Positions 25,535 to 34,517 of a DNA stretch of 64,000 nucleotides are shown piece by piece. Both the position numbers and the translations under genes were made by a program. Source of the DNA: Paenibacillus tyrphae (GTDB lineage Bacteria > Bacillota > Bacilli > Paenibacillales > NBRC-103111). Within the stretch, counting starts at the first letter, position 1. Every line of letters begins with the position of its first letter. The notes below the pieces were generated by a model. That model saw only the letters and a program-made list of their open reading frames with translations, had not been told where the DNA came from and did not search any database. The stretch is taken from positions 1-64,000 of the forward strand of contig NZ_BSDJ01000008.1 in NCBI RefSeq assembly GCF_027925525.1, given 5' to 3'.

Positions 25535-28500
25535 TTAAATAAATCCGACTTCCCGGCAGTATCGCATCATATCGTCCATCTGCTTATCGCTGATCACCCG
25601 CCATTCGAAGCCGAGCTTCTTCAGCAGCAAGACGGTCTTCTCCGAAGCGAGCGTAAACCTGGTTTGCTCCTGCTGCTCCAGCCAGCCGTAATGAAGCATC
25701 AGGCTCTCAATCTCCTCCCGGCAAAAGCCTTCTTCGTACCTGCTCTTCATGTAATCGATGAACTCGTCGAGCGTCCCTGACGCCATTCTTCCTCCCGAGC
25801 GGCCGTCGGCCAGCACACGGTGCATACTCTCGTAATGCGGGTTGTACAAATGGAATATTTCGTCCCGCAGCGCAGCGGGCTTCATCAGTTGAACGATCGC
25901 TTCGCTGACCCGATCGACGCAGGAAAAATCGATATCGGCCGCCAGTTGGGGCACCATGCCGAGACGGACAAACGACTTGACCGTCGCGTAAAAGGCGTTT
26001 TCCTCGATGTTTTGCTGGAACTTACCCGTATCCGATTGAAAAACAAGGTTCCCCACCCGATAGATGCTTGTTCGAAGCCCTTGAGCCCGCGCCTGAACGA
26101 CCCGCTTCTCCGCTTCGAACTTGGATTTGGCGTAATAGTTCTCGTATTGCTGCCCCCGGTCCAAATCGTATTCGGTAAAATAAGCCGCAGCCTGTCCCGA
26201 AATATGTCCGGTCGCGACACCCAAAGTGGAAATATGATGCACGTCTTTGGCCCGGTGCGTACCGGCAAAGGCCAGCAGCCGTTCGGTCGAAGCGATGTTA
26301 TGGCTTTCAAAGTGCGAGTAGCTGCCGTAGTGCTTCACGGTCGCCGCCGAATGCACGATGCAGTCGACGGTGCTCGCAAGCTCCCGATACGCTTCCTCTG
26401 CGAGCCCCAAGCTATCCTGCGACAGATCTCCGCGGTAAATCCGAATCCGGCGGTCAAGCTGCGCTTCCACGGCATCGTCTGCGAAATAAAAGGCCAGCTT
26501 CGCAAGCAGTCGTTCCCGCGCTTCCGCCTCTGTCGCCGCACGCACAAGAACGTGAACCGTCGCCGCAGTTCCGGCTAACAGCTCCCGCAGCAGATGGATG
26601 CCCAAATACCCGGTGACTCCCGTCAGCAAAATGTCGCTGTACCCGCTTTCCTGCGTCAGATCAAGCCGGGCGTACCGTTCGTTTCTCGCCCGGTATGCGG
26701 CGATCTCTTCGTCGAATCGTTCCATCGGCTCGTCATGGCGGGCTGTCTTCAGTTGCTCCAGCTTCGCGGTCAAATAGTTGGCCTTCGGCTTCACCTTGGC
26801 GGACAAAGACGCAATCGTCTGGTGCTCGAAGACGTCATTGACCCCGATATCCAAATCCTGCTGCAGCCTTGCGGTCATCGCAGCCGCCTTCAGCGAATGT
26901 CCGCCGAGCTCGAAGAAGTTGTCGTGAATGCCAATGCCGGAAACGTCCAGAAGTTGTTCCCATACGGCCGAGATCTTCCTCTCGATGTCCGTACGCGGAG
27001 CGACGCGATCGCGCCCCGCTGCGGCACGCTCGCCCGGATCGGGCTCGGGCAGCGCTCTGCGGTCGATTTTGCCGTTGGGCGTGAGCGGCATGCTCTTTAA
27101 CGGGACGAAATACGAGGGCAGCATATACTCCGGCAGCGCCTTCGACAAGTGCTCCCTGATAACCTTAACCGGGAGCTCTTCCGTAACGGCGAAATAAGCG
27201 CATAACTCTCTGCCGCCGCTGCCGTCCTCCAGGGCAACCACGACCGCTTCCCGGATCGAAGGATGGCTCAGCAGCGCGTTCTCAATCTCCCCGAGCTCGA
27301 TCCGAAAACCGCGTATTTTCACCTGATGGTCCAGGCGGCCCAAAAATTCCAGCGTGCCCTCCGGCGTCCAGCGCGCGAGGTCGCCTGTCTTGTACATGCG
27401 TCCCTCCCTGGCGAACGGGTCGGGCACGAATTTCTCCGCCGTCAGGCGCTCGTCGTTGAAATACCCTCTGCCGACGCCATCCCCCGCAATGTACAGCTCT
27501 CCCGGCACGCCGGAAGGCTGAACCTGTAACCGGTCGTTCAACAGGTAGATGCGCGTGTTCGCAATCGGCCTTCCGATCGGCGGAAGCTCCGGGATCTGTC
27601 CGTTCGGGTCGATCGTATGAGCCGTCGCGACATGCGTTTCCGAGGGGCCGTAATGATTGTGCAGGAACACCCGATGCCGCCGCAGATGCGTCTTGAATTT
27701 GTCCGGTACGGTCAACGGCTCTCCGGCCGTTATGATATGGCGGACCGACGCTGGAAGCTTGTCCGCATACGCGCTTTCGTTCAGGACGAGCTTCAAGTAC
27801 GAGACGGGTAGGAACAAGACGTGAATCTGACGTTCTCCGATAAGCCGCAGCAGCATGTCCGGGCTTCGCCGGGTTTCGTTCGTCACGAGATGCAAGGTGC
27901 CCCCCGCCAGCAGAGCGGACCATATTTCCTGCGAGCTTACATCGAAGCTGAGCGTCGTAAATTGCAGCACGCTGCCGCTGTAATCGACGTTCGTATGCCG
28001 AAACTGATGGTGAAGCAGATTGACCATATTGCGGTGCTCGATCATGACACCCTTCGGCTTGCCGGTCGTTCCCGACGTATAAATCACATACAGCAAATGG
28101 CTCGCACGGGTGCGGGGAGGTGGGTTGTCCGCCGCTTCCTCATAGGCGGCATGCGTATCCAGGCACAGCTTCATGCCGTCAAACTCGACCCGGTCGGCCA
28201 ATTGCGTCTGTGTCAGCAAGAGACGGGCCCGGCTGTTATCCAGCATATATTTTATACGGTCTGCGGGATATTCCGGATCGATCGGAAGGTAGGCCCCTCC
28301 CGCCTTCAAAATGCCAAGCAGGCCGACAATCATGTCCGGAGACCGCTCGGTCATCAGTCCGACGAGTTGCTCCGGCTGCACGCCGTGGCGAATCAAGGCG
28401 GCCGCCAGCCGGTTCGCCCGGTCGTTCAACTGCCGGTAAGTGAGCGCTTCGTCCCCGAATACGACAGCCGGCCGGTCCGGCGTCTGCCGCACTTGCTCCT

Positions 28501-31500
28501 CAAACCATCCGTGAATCGTCAAGTCGCGGTCGTACGCGGATTCGGTTTGATTCCGCCCCTCCACCTGCTCCTTTATATCCGCTTCCGAAAGCAATCGCAG
28601 CTCGGGCAGCCGCTTTTCCTCCGAAGTCAACGCATCCTCCAATATCCGCACATACTGGTTCGCCATCCGCTCAATCGTATCCCGCACGAACAGATCAGTG
28701 CAGTATTGGAAATCGATCCGGAGCGTCTCTTCCGTTTCCATCGCATCAAGCATCAGATCGTACTTGGAGATCGGGTCCACGTACCGCTGAACGGTGATTC
28801 GGCTCCCTTCGATCGACGGCGTCGTCGTGCGGCCCGTATTTTGCATGACGAACATCGTATCAAACAGCGGGCTGCGCCCCGGCACTCGGGGAATGCGCAG
28901 CGACTGCACCTGCCGCTCCAGATCGTAGTCCTGATGCTCGAAGGCGGTTAGCAGGATCGACTTCAGCTCCTGCAAATATTCGGCGAACGTCATCATTCGC
29001 TCCGGGAAGCTCCGGATCGGCAGCGTGTTGACGAACATGCCGATCAGCGGCTGCAGTTCAGCTTGCGGGCGGCTGGCGACGGGAACACCGACGATGATGT
29101 CCTCCTGGCCGGAATACCGGGCAAGCAGCACCTTGTAAGCGGCAAGCAGGACCATGTACATGGTGGTGTCCGTCCGAAGAGCAAACTGCTTCAAGCGTTC
29201 GGTCAAACCGGTATCCAGCCGAAGCAGGTAAGTGTCGCCCCGGAAGCTTTGGAAGCTCGCTCTTTCCTTGTCGGTCGGCAGTTGCAGGACTGGGAGCTCC
29301 CCGGACAAGGCCGCCATCCAATACTCGCGCTTCTCCACCTCCTCCTCCGATTTGCGGCCGTTCAGCCAGAAGGCGTAATCTTTGAATTGGATCTCCGGGC
29401 GAGGCAGCTCCTCCCCCCGGTATAATCGGCTCCACTCCTCGAAAAACACATGCATCGAGACGCCGTCCACAATAATATGGTGAAAATCCAGCATCAGAAA
29501 ATGCAGCTCCTCGGAGCAGCTAATGAGTCCGGCCCGGAATAACGGCGACTTCCCGAGATCGAAGGGGACGACGAACGCGGACATCAGCCGCTCCGCTTCT
29601 TCTTCCGCCGCCGCATGAAACTGCATTTGAAACGACGCACGGGGCCAGACGGTCTGCGCGAGCTCCCTATCTACCCATGCAAAAGCCGTACGAAGCGGTT
29701 CATGACGCTCGATCATATGCTCGAAAGCTCGCTCCATCCGCCGCCGGTCGACGTTCCCTTCGATCTTGAGCAGCAGCGGGGTGTTATAGGCCGTTCCCAC
29801 CTGCTCCATCTGCCCGATGAAGAAGAGGCGCTTTTGCGCCGGATGAAGGGGGTAATATTCCCGCTCGGGCGCCTTTTCAATCGCCTGACCGCCTCCGGCC
29901 GGTTTACCCGCTTGACCGATCCGCTCCGCTTGCTTACGGATGGTCGCATGCTCGAACAACTCCGCAATCGACAGCCGGACGCCGAAGCGCCGTTCGATCT
30001 GTCCGCGCAGGACGGCGGCATGCAGCGAGTGGCCTCCGGCGTCGAAGAAGCGATCATGAACGCCGACTGTCCGCAAGTCGAGCAGTTCCTTCCACAGCTC
30101 CGCCAGCCCCAGTTCCGTCTCGCTGTCCGGAGGCGCGTAAGAAGCCGACTCCGCTTCTCTCTCGGGTTTGGGCAGCGCGCGCCGGTCGACCTTGCCGTTC
30201 GCATTCACAGGCAGCCTCGGAAGCATGACGAACCAGGACGGAACCATGTAATCCGGCAACTGCTCCGCCAGAAACGACGACAGCTCACTGCGGGCGAGAG
30301 GCTCTTCGGATACGAGATATGCGCATAGGTACGCACGGCCGGCATCGTCTTCGCGCGCGATCACGATACAATCGAGCACCCGGTCGTGCAGCCGGAGCCG
30401 ATGCTCGATTTCGCCCGTTTCGACCCGGAAGCCGCGAATTTTCACCTGATGATCGAGGCGTCCCACGTATTCGACGGACCCGTCGGGCAGCCACCGGGCC
30501 AAGTCCCCCGTCCGGTACAGCCGCTCTCCCTCGCAGAACGGATGGGCGACGAATTTCTCCTCCGTCAGCTGGGGTCGATTCAAATATCCTCGGGCCAGAC
30601 CGATGCCGGAAATGCATAACTCCCCGGGAACCCCAACTGGCTGAGGCTGGCCGCAGGCATCCAAAATATACAGTCGAACATTGTTCAGCGGCTTCCCGAT
30701 CGGAATGTTATCCGAGTGCGCCGTAACTAGCTGCGTCGTGGTGAAGATCGTATTTTCGGTAGGCCCGTATACGTTGTAAATAAGGTAGCTTTGCGGTTGG
30801 AACGTCTTCAGCTTCTCTCCGCCCGTCATCAGCACACGGAGCGAGCGATTGGGAAGCTTCATGAACTGCTCGCCAAGCTGGGTCGGCAAGAAGCTGACGG
30901 TAATGCCATGTTGGTTGAAGTACCCGTTTAGCTCCACAGCATCCAGCCGGATGTGTTCGGGAATGACATGAACCGCCGCTCCGGAAATAAGATAGGGGAA
31001 AATCTCCAGTATCGAGGCGTCGAACCCGACACTGCAATATTTGCTGCTGACGTCCTCCATCGTGACCTGAAAATGCGAGCAATGCCATTCGCAAAAATTG
31101 ACCAGCGACCGGTGCTCGATCAGCGTGCCCTTCGGCTGCCCGGTGGAGCCGGACGTATAGATGACATAAGCCAAGCCGGATGGTTCCGCAAGCTCCGGCA
31201 AAGGAGACGCATCCCCGTCATGCATCCGCTGGTCCGCGAGATCGACAGCCGCCTGTCCATTAAAGGTAAATGGAAGCTCCGACTGCCCCTCCGTGAGCAG
31301 CAGCTTCGCTCCGCTATCCTCCAAAATGTAGCGTATGCGGTCCGGCGGATAATTCGGATCGATCGGTACATACGCCGCACCCGCTTTCAGCACCGCCAGC
31401 ACACCGGCGAACATCGACAGCGTAGGGCGGGTCATGACGGCAACAAGGGTATTTGTTTCTTGTACGCCGAGTTCGATCAGCGTTCTGGCTATCCGGTTCG

Positions 31501-32356
31501 ATTGTTCGTCGAGCTGCTGGTAAGTCAAGCAGTCCTTCCCGTCGATGATCGCTAGGCGATCCGGCGTACGCCGCGCCTGCTCCGCAAACAGCCGGTGAAT
31601 GGTCGCATCGGAGGAAAAGGGCACAGCCGTTTGATTGAACCCGACCAGCAGCTGCTCTCTCTCGTCTTGGCTCAGCAAAGCGATACGGCCGACAGGCGTA
31701 TGGGGAGATTCGATCCAGGCCATGACGATATTTTCCACATGCCCCAGCAGCCTGCGGATCGTCGTCGGCTGAAACGCGTCCGGCTTGTACTCCGCGCGGA
31801 CTTCGAGAACGTCCGAAAGCACGAAGCCGATCATAAGGTCGCACCCCGGAATGACGGGCCACGCCCGGACGGCGCCGGGAGCTTCCACGGCTGCGGCCGT
31901 ATTGAAAGGAAGCTGCGGCGAGGCGGACCTACTCAGATCGCGAAGCTCGCTGCTTGTAAGCGCGTAAGCCTTCCCTTGGGCCAGCGTATCCTCCGCACGG
32001 GCGACCAGCGATTCGAACGACAGCGAAGCTGCGCCTGAGATTCGGACAAGGATGATCCGGTCTTCCTCGGGCGTGACCGCCGCAAACCGAATCTCTTCGG
32101 TACGCAAATAGCGCTGCAGCAACACGGCCCATGCCGTATAAAGCACGGTGCTTACTTGGACCCGATGCATGCCGCAAAGCTGACGCAAACGATCGGACGG
32201 CGCATTTTCAAACGTGCGGCTAAGAGTTTGATGCGCATCCGGATCGCCCGCCGGGCAGCGATCCAAACGGAGAACGGTAGCCTCCTCCGCATCCTGCATC
32301 TCCGTTATCCAGCGGTCAATAATACGGATCGTCCCTTCATCCACTTTCTGTGACAT
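25535..32356 (-). CDS. Two-module NRPS with terminal reductase (partial C-A-T-C-A-T-R)
   Basis: A 2273-residue synthetase. Order, with rough residues: partial condensation domain without HHxxxDG (30-240); A1 with TSGSTG (~404); T1 with GGHS (Ser ~776); full C with HHIIVDG (~962); A2 with TSGTTG (~1425); T2 with GGHS (~1819); NAD(P)-dependent thioester reductase with TGVTGYLG (~1915) and a YxxxK site. The peptide should leave as an aldehyde or alcohol. Layout and size match AusA, which makes pyrazinones. My hand-read pocket codes are D-A-L-F-M-G-V-I-F for A1 (branched-chain-like) and D-V-Q-F-I-A-H-V-A for A2 (very like proline codes). The ATG at 32356 has GGGAGGG ten bases upstream; an in-frame ATG at 32494 with AGGAGGG is an alternative. 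No PPTase or exporter is adjacent. Confidence 0.93.
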   Translation of the reverse strand: MSQKVDEGTIRIIDRWITEMQDAEEATVLRLDRCPAGDPDAHQTLSRTFENAPSDRLRQLCGMHRVQVSTVLYTAWAVLLQRYLRTEEIRFAAVTPEEDRIILVRISGAASLSFESLVARAEDTLAQGKAYALTSSELRDLSRSASPQLPFNTAAAVEAPGAVRAWPVIPGCDLMIGFVLSDVLEVRAEYKPDAFQPTTIRRLLGHVENIVMAWIESPHTPVGRIALLSQDEREQLLVGFNQTAVPFSSDATIHRLFAEQARRTPDRLAIIDGKDCLTYQQLDEQSNRIARTLIELGVQETNTLVAVMTRPTLSMFAGVLAVLKAGAAYVPIDPNYPPDRIRYILEDSGAKLLLTEGQSELPFTFNGQAAVDLADQRMHDGDASPLPELAEPSGLAYVIYTSGSTGQPKGTLIEHRSLVNFCEWHCSHFQVTMEDVSSKYCSVGFDASILEIFPYLISGAAVHVIPEHIRLDAVELNGYFNQHGITVSFLPTQLGEQFMKLPNRSLRVLMTGGEKLKTFQPQSYLIYNVYGPTENTIFTTTQLVTAHSDNIPIGKPLNNVRLYILDACGQPQPVGVPGELCISGIGLARGYLNRPQLTEEKFVAHPFCEGERLYRTGDLARWLPDGSVEYVGRLDHQVKIRGFRVETGEIEHRLRLHDRVLDCIVIAREDDAGRAYLCAYLVSEEPLARSELSSFLAEQLPDYMVPSWFVMLPRLPVNANGKVDRRALPKPEREAESASYAPPDSETELGLAELWKELLDLRTVGVHDRFFDAGGHSLHAAVLRGQIERRFGVRLSIAELFEHATIRKQAERIGQAGKPAGGGQAIEKAPEREYYPLHPAQKRLFFIGQMEQVGTAYNTPLLLKIEGNVDRRRMERAFEHMIERHEPLRTAFAWVDRELAQTVWPRASFQMQFHAAAEEEAERLMSAFVVPFDLGKSPLFRAGLISCSEELHFLMLDFHHIIVDGVSMHVFFEEWSRLYRGEELPRPEIQFKDYAFWLNGRKSEEEVEKREYWMAALSGELPVLQLPTDKERASFQSFRGDTYLLRLDTGLTERLKQFALRTDTTMYMVLLAAYKVLLARYSGQEDIIVGVPVASRPQAELQPLIGMFVNTLPIRSFPERMMTFAEYLQELKSILLTAFEHQDYDLERQVQSLRIPRVPGRSPLFDTMFVMQNTGRTTTPSIEGSRITVQRYVDPISKYDLMLDAMETEETLRIDFQYCTDLFVRDTIERMANQYVRILEDALTSEEKRLPELRLLSEADIKEQVEGRNQTESAYDRDLTIHGWFEEQVRQTPDRPAVVFGDEALTYRQLNDRANRLAAALIRHGVQPEQLVGLMTERSPDMIVGLLGILKAGGAYLPIDPEYPADRIKYMLDNSRARLLLTQTQLADRVEFDGMKLCLDTHAAYEEAADNPPPRTRASHLLYVIYTSGTTGKPKGVMIEHRNMVNLLHHQFRHTNVDYSGSVLQFTTLSFDVSSQEIWSALLAGGTLHLVTNETRRSPDMLLRLIGERQIHVLFLPVSYLKLVLNESAYADKLPASVRHIITAGEPLTVPDKFKTHLRRHRVFLHNHYGPSETHVATAHTIDPNGQIPELPPIGRPIANTRIYLLNDRLQVQPSGVPGELYIAGDGVGRGYFNDERLTAEKFVPDPFAREGRMYKTGDLARWTPEGTLEFLGRLDHQVKIRGFRIELGEIENALLSHPSIREAVVVALEDGSGGRELCAYFAVTEELPVKVIREHLSKALPEYMLPSYFVPLKSMPLTPNGKIDRRALPEPDPGERAAAGRDRVAPRTDIERKISAVWEQLLDVSGIGIHDNFFELGGHSLKAAAMTARLQQDLDIGVNDVFEHQTIASLSAKVKPKANYLTAKLEQLKTARHDEPMERFDEEIAAYRARNERYARLDLTQESGYSDILLTGVTGYLGIHLLRELLAGTAATVHVLVRAATEAEARERLLAKLAFYFADDAVEAQLDRRIRIYRGDLSQDSLGLAEEAYRELASTVDCIVHSAATVKHYGSYSHFESHNIASTERLLAFAGTHRAKDVHHISTLGVATGHISGQAAAYFTEYDLDRGQQYENYYAKSKFEAEKRVVQARAQGLRTSIYRVGNLVFQSDTGKFQQNIEENAFYATVKSFVRLGMVPQLAADIDFSCVDRVSEAIVQLMKPAALRDEIFHLYNPHYESMHRVLADGRSGGRMASGTLDEFIDYMKSRYEEGFCREEIESLMLHYGWLEQQEQTRFTLASEKTVLLLKKLGFEWRVISDKQMDDMMRYCREVGFI

Positions 32357-32395
32357 CCTCTTTGTCCCTCCCAAATGAAATTGGCTGTGAAGACA

Positions 32396-32433
32396 AAAAG
32401 CAACCCGTTCCAAATCCGAAACGAGTTGCTTTT
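32396..32433 (-). terminator. Attenuator-like hairpin before the NRPS start
   Basis: On the minus strand AAAAGCAACTCGTTTC pairs with GAACGGGTTGCTTTT and is followed by TTTTT, 40 bp before the NRPS start. Because it lies downstream of the likely promoter, it would stop transcription before the gene unless it is prevented from forming. Confidence 0.7.
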
Positions 32434-32494
32434 CCAAACGAAGGCGTTCCCTGCAACCGTCAAGCCCGTGCGTTGACGCATACGGCCCCTCCAT

Positions 32495-32524
32495 GGCTCC
32501 CTCCTGCAATGAAATGGCGGAGCC
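32495..32524 (-). promoter_or_regulatory. Leader hairpin overlapping an upstream ribosome binding site
   Basis: GGCTCC and GGAGCC can pair. The right arm adjoins the AGGAGGG that serves the in-frame ATG at 32494. It may control whether ribosomes start there. Confidence 0.4.
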
Positions 32525-32592
32525 CTTTTTATTCAATTGGCAGAACTATCGATTTGTGTCGATTCGTTAAATAATATTGCGTATTGAGTTAT

Positions 32593-32620
32593 ATTTTACC
32601 ATATTTCGTCGAATATCCAA
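32593..32620 (-). promoter_or_regulatory. Extended -10 promoter of the NRPS gene
   Basis: On the minus strand TGGTAAAAT is an extended -10, with a weak TTGGAT -35 sixteen bases upstream. The predicted leader is over 200 nt long. Confidence 0.5.
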
Positions 32621-32769
32621 CATACTTTTTTAGGTTTCAGCCGTTATTCCCTTAACCGCGCTGTCTGTGCAAACCATCCAACGCGAATGTGATAAATACC
32701 ACTTTCGTTCCCCTTTTTTTGCGGTAAAATGAGACGACAGTAGAAACTGGGCGTTAGCACATCATTGAT

Positions 32770-32785
32770 TGTGAATATTTTCACA
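32770..32785. promoter_or_regulatory. FNR/CRP-like palindrome
   Basis: TGTGA-ATATTT-TCACA is a perfect palindrome of the CRP/FNR class, 28 bp before the formate/nitrite channel start. The B. subtilis Fnr box has the same TGTGA-N6-TCACA form. Confidence 0.7.
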
Positions 32786-32812
32786 AATAGTATGGAAAGG
32801 TCGTGTCTAGGC

Positions 32813-33670
32813 ATGTCGTACCGCAAACCGGAAGAAATTGCGCATATTACCGCAGCCATGGGCGAGAAGAAAGCGAATATGCGTCCGCTGCAAGCTTGTA
32901 CGCTGGGCTTTTTGGCAGGGGCATTTATCGCCCTGGGCTTCCTTCTATATTTGAGAGTAGCTGCGGGCGTTCCTGCGGCTTGGAGCGGGCTCGGCTCCTT
33001 TCTGGGCGCGGCGTTGTTCCCCATTGGCCTGATCCTCACCATTATTGCCGGGGGCGAGCTGTTGACCGGAAATATGATGGCAGTGCCGCTGGCGAGGCTC
33101 CAAGGCAAAATAACGACGAAACAGCTGACCGTCAATTGGCTGCTGATTACGCTGTCCAACTTTGCCGGGGCGCTCTTTGTCGCTTACCTGTTCGGTCATG
33201 TTGTCGGCTTAACGGAGGCTGAGCCGTACTTGTCCAAACTGGTCAAGGTGGCGGGCGCCAAGCTTGACGAGAGCTTCCTGCAAGCCTTTATTTCGGGGAT
33301 CGGCTGCAACTGGCTTGTCGCCTTGGCCGTCTGGCTCGCCTACGGCGCAGACGACGTCGCGGGCAAAATGCTCGGCATCTGGTTCCCGACGATGACCTTC
33401 GTCGCCATCGGCTTCCAACACGTCGTAGCAAACATGTTCCTGATCCCTGCCGCGATCTTCGCAGGACACTATACCTGGCTGGAATACCTGGGCAACTTTG
33501 TCCCCGTCTTTCTCGGCAATGCCGTCGGAGGCAGTGTCTTCGTCGCCACCGCCTATTGGTTAGCATATCTGAGAGCCAATGAAAAAGCGGTGCTAAACCG
33601 AGAAGCAGCTCTTCCGCAGTCGCAGCCTCTACCGACAAACGAGCGAGCAGTGGCGGAAGGTAAAGCCTGA
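32813..33670 (+). CDS. Formate/nitrite transporter family channel
   Basis: The 285-residue protein has the FNT fold: six membrane spans, LGFLAGAFIALGF, IAGGELLTGNMM and the later GIGCNWLVALAVWLA signature. FNT channels carry formate, nitrite or hydrosulfide with protons. The ATG at 32813 fits the family N-terminus (PEEIAH...MGEKKA) but has only a weak GGAAAGG site. The FNR-like palindrome directly upstream suggests oxygen- or redox-linked control. A hairpin at 33686-33722 follows the gene but lacks a T-run. Confidence 0.88.
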   Translation: MSYRKPEEIAHITAAMGEKKANMRPLQACTLGFLAGAFIALGFLLYLRVAAGVPAAWSGLGSFLGAALFPIGLILTIIAGGELLTGNMMAVPLARLQGKITTKQLTVNWLLITLSNFAGALFVAYLFGHVVGLTEAEPYLSKLVKVAGAKLDESFLQAFISGIGCNWLVALAVWLAYGADDVAGKMLGIWFPTMTFVAIGFQHVVANMFLIPAAIFAGHYTWLEYLGNFVPVFLGNAVGGSVFVATAYWLAYLRANEKAVLNREAALPQSQPLPTNERAVAEGKA

Positions 33671-33736
33671 AGGAAGCGCTCAGGGGCGGGTCATGGTCGC
33701 AGACGGAAAAACATGCCCGCCAATCTCCAGCCAGCT

Positions 33737-34462
33737 TCACACAAGCTTAAGATACAAATCGAACGTTCGACTTAGTATATCGCTAACCAGACCAATAAAA
33801 CGGGTATTATCGCCTGTCGTGTGAGCGTCATCCAACGCAGAATAATAAGCGAGTCTGTTTTCTTTCTCAACGACAATGGGCGGATACCCGTTCTTCATTA
33901 ACTCAAAATTCAACAATAATCGCGCCGTTCGACCGTTCCCGTCGATGAACGCATGAATTTTCACAAAGTCGCTATGCACCATTGCCGCTTTGGCTACAGG
34001 GTGGAGCTGCTCCCCCTCACTATCGTACCATTGGATGAATTGCTCCATGGCAAGAGGAACTTGCAGGGCGTCCGGCGGAATATGCTTGGCTCCGCTGATC
34101 AGCACATTTTCCTTCCGGTAAATGCCTGCAAAATCATCCTGAATTCCTTTGAGGATCAGCCGATGAATACTTTTGATTTGCCACTCGGATAAAGGTTCCT
34201 GTCTTCGAACAATGTCCTCGACATAAAGAATGGCCTCTTTGTGGTTAATGACCTCCAAGTGTTCCTTAATCGTTTTCCCGCCAATTGTGATTCCTTCCAA
34301 TGCTACCTTTGTTTCCGAGAGGGTTAATGTATTTCCTTCGATAGCGTTGGAATGGTACGTCCAATTCACGATAAGATGCTCCCGGATGCTGCGTAAGGTA
34401 TGCGTCGGCAGAGGCCTTTTTTGATCCAATCGACGTTTCTTCTCATCAATAAGCTCGAACAT
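33737..34462 (-). CDS. Fic domain protein (protein AMPylase type)
   Basis: This 241-residue protein has the canonical Fic motif HAFIDGNGRTAR, with the catalytic His and the nucleotide-binding loop, so it should transfer AMP or another phosphate moiety to a target hydroxyl. Near the N-terminus, SNAIEGN matches the (S/T)xxxE(G/N) inhibitory helix that keeps class II Fic proteins self-restrained. The ATG at 34462 has GGAG nine bases upstream. No antitoxin gene adjoins it. The target is unknown. Confidence 0.88.
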   Translation of the reverse strand: MFELIDEKKRRLDQKRPLPTHTLRSIREHLIVNWTYHSNAIEGNTLTLSETKVALEGITIGGKTIKEHLEVINHKEAILYVEDIVRRQEPLSEWQIKSIHRLILKGIQDDFAGIYRKENVLISGAKHIPPDALQVPLAMEQFIQWYDSEGEQLHPVAKAAMVHSDFVKIHAFIDGNGRTARLLLNFELMKNGYPPIVVEKENRLAYYSALDDAHTTGDNTRFIGLVSDILSRTFDLYLKLV

Positions 34463-34517
34463 GAGCATCCACTCCAAATATAGAATCCACCATTTCTGAT
34501 GATTGAACGAAAGAAAC

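Noticed and set aside
32356-32620. T-box riboswitch before the NRPS gene
   Set aside because: No T-box consensus (AGGGTGG...ACCGCG) or specifier-loop arrangement could be found; only the hairpins are supported.
33686-33722. Terminator after the formate/nitrite channel gene
   Set aside because: GGCGGGTCATG/CATGCCCGCC forms a hairpin but no T-run follows it.
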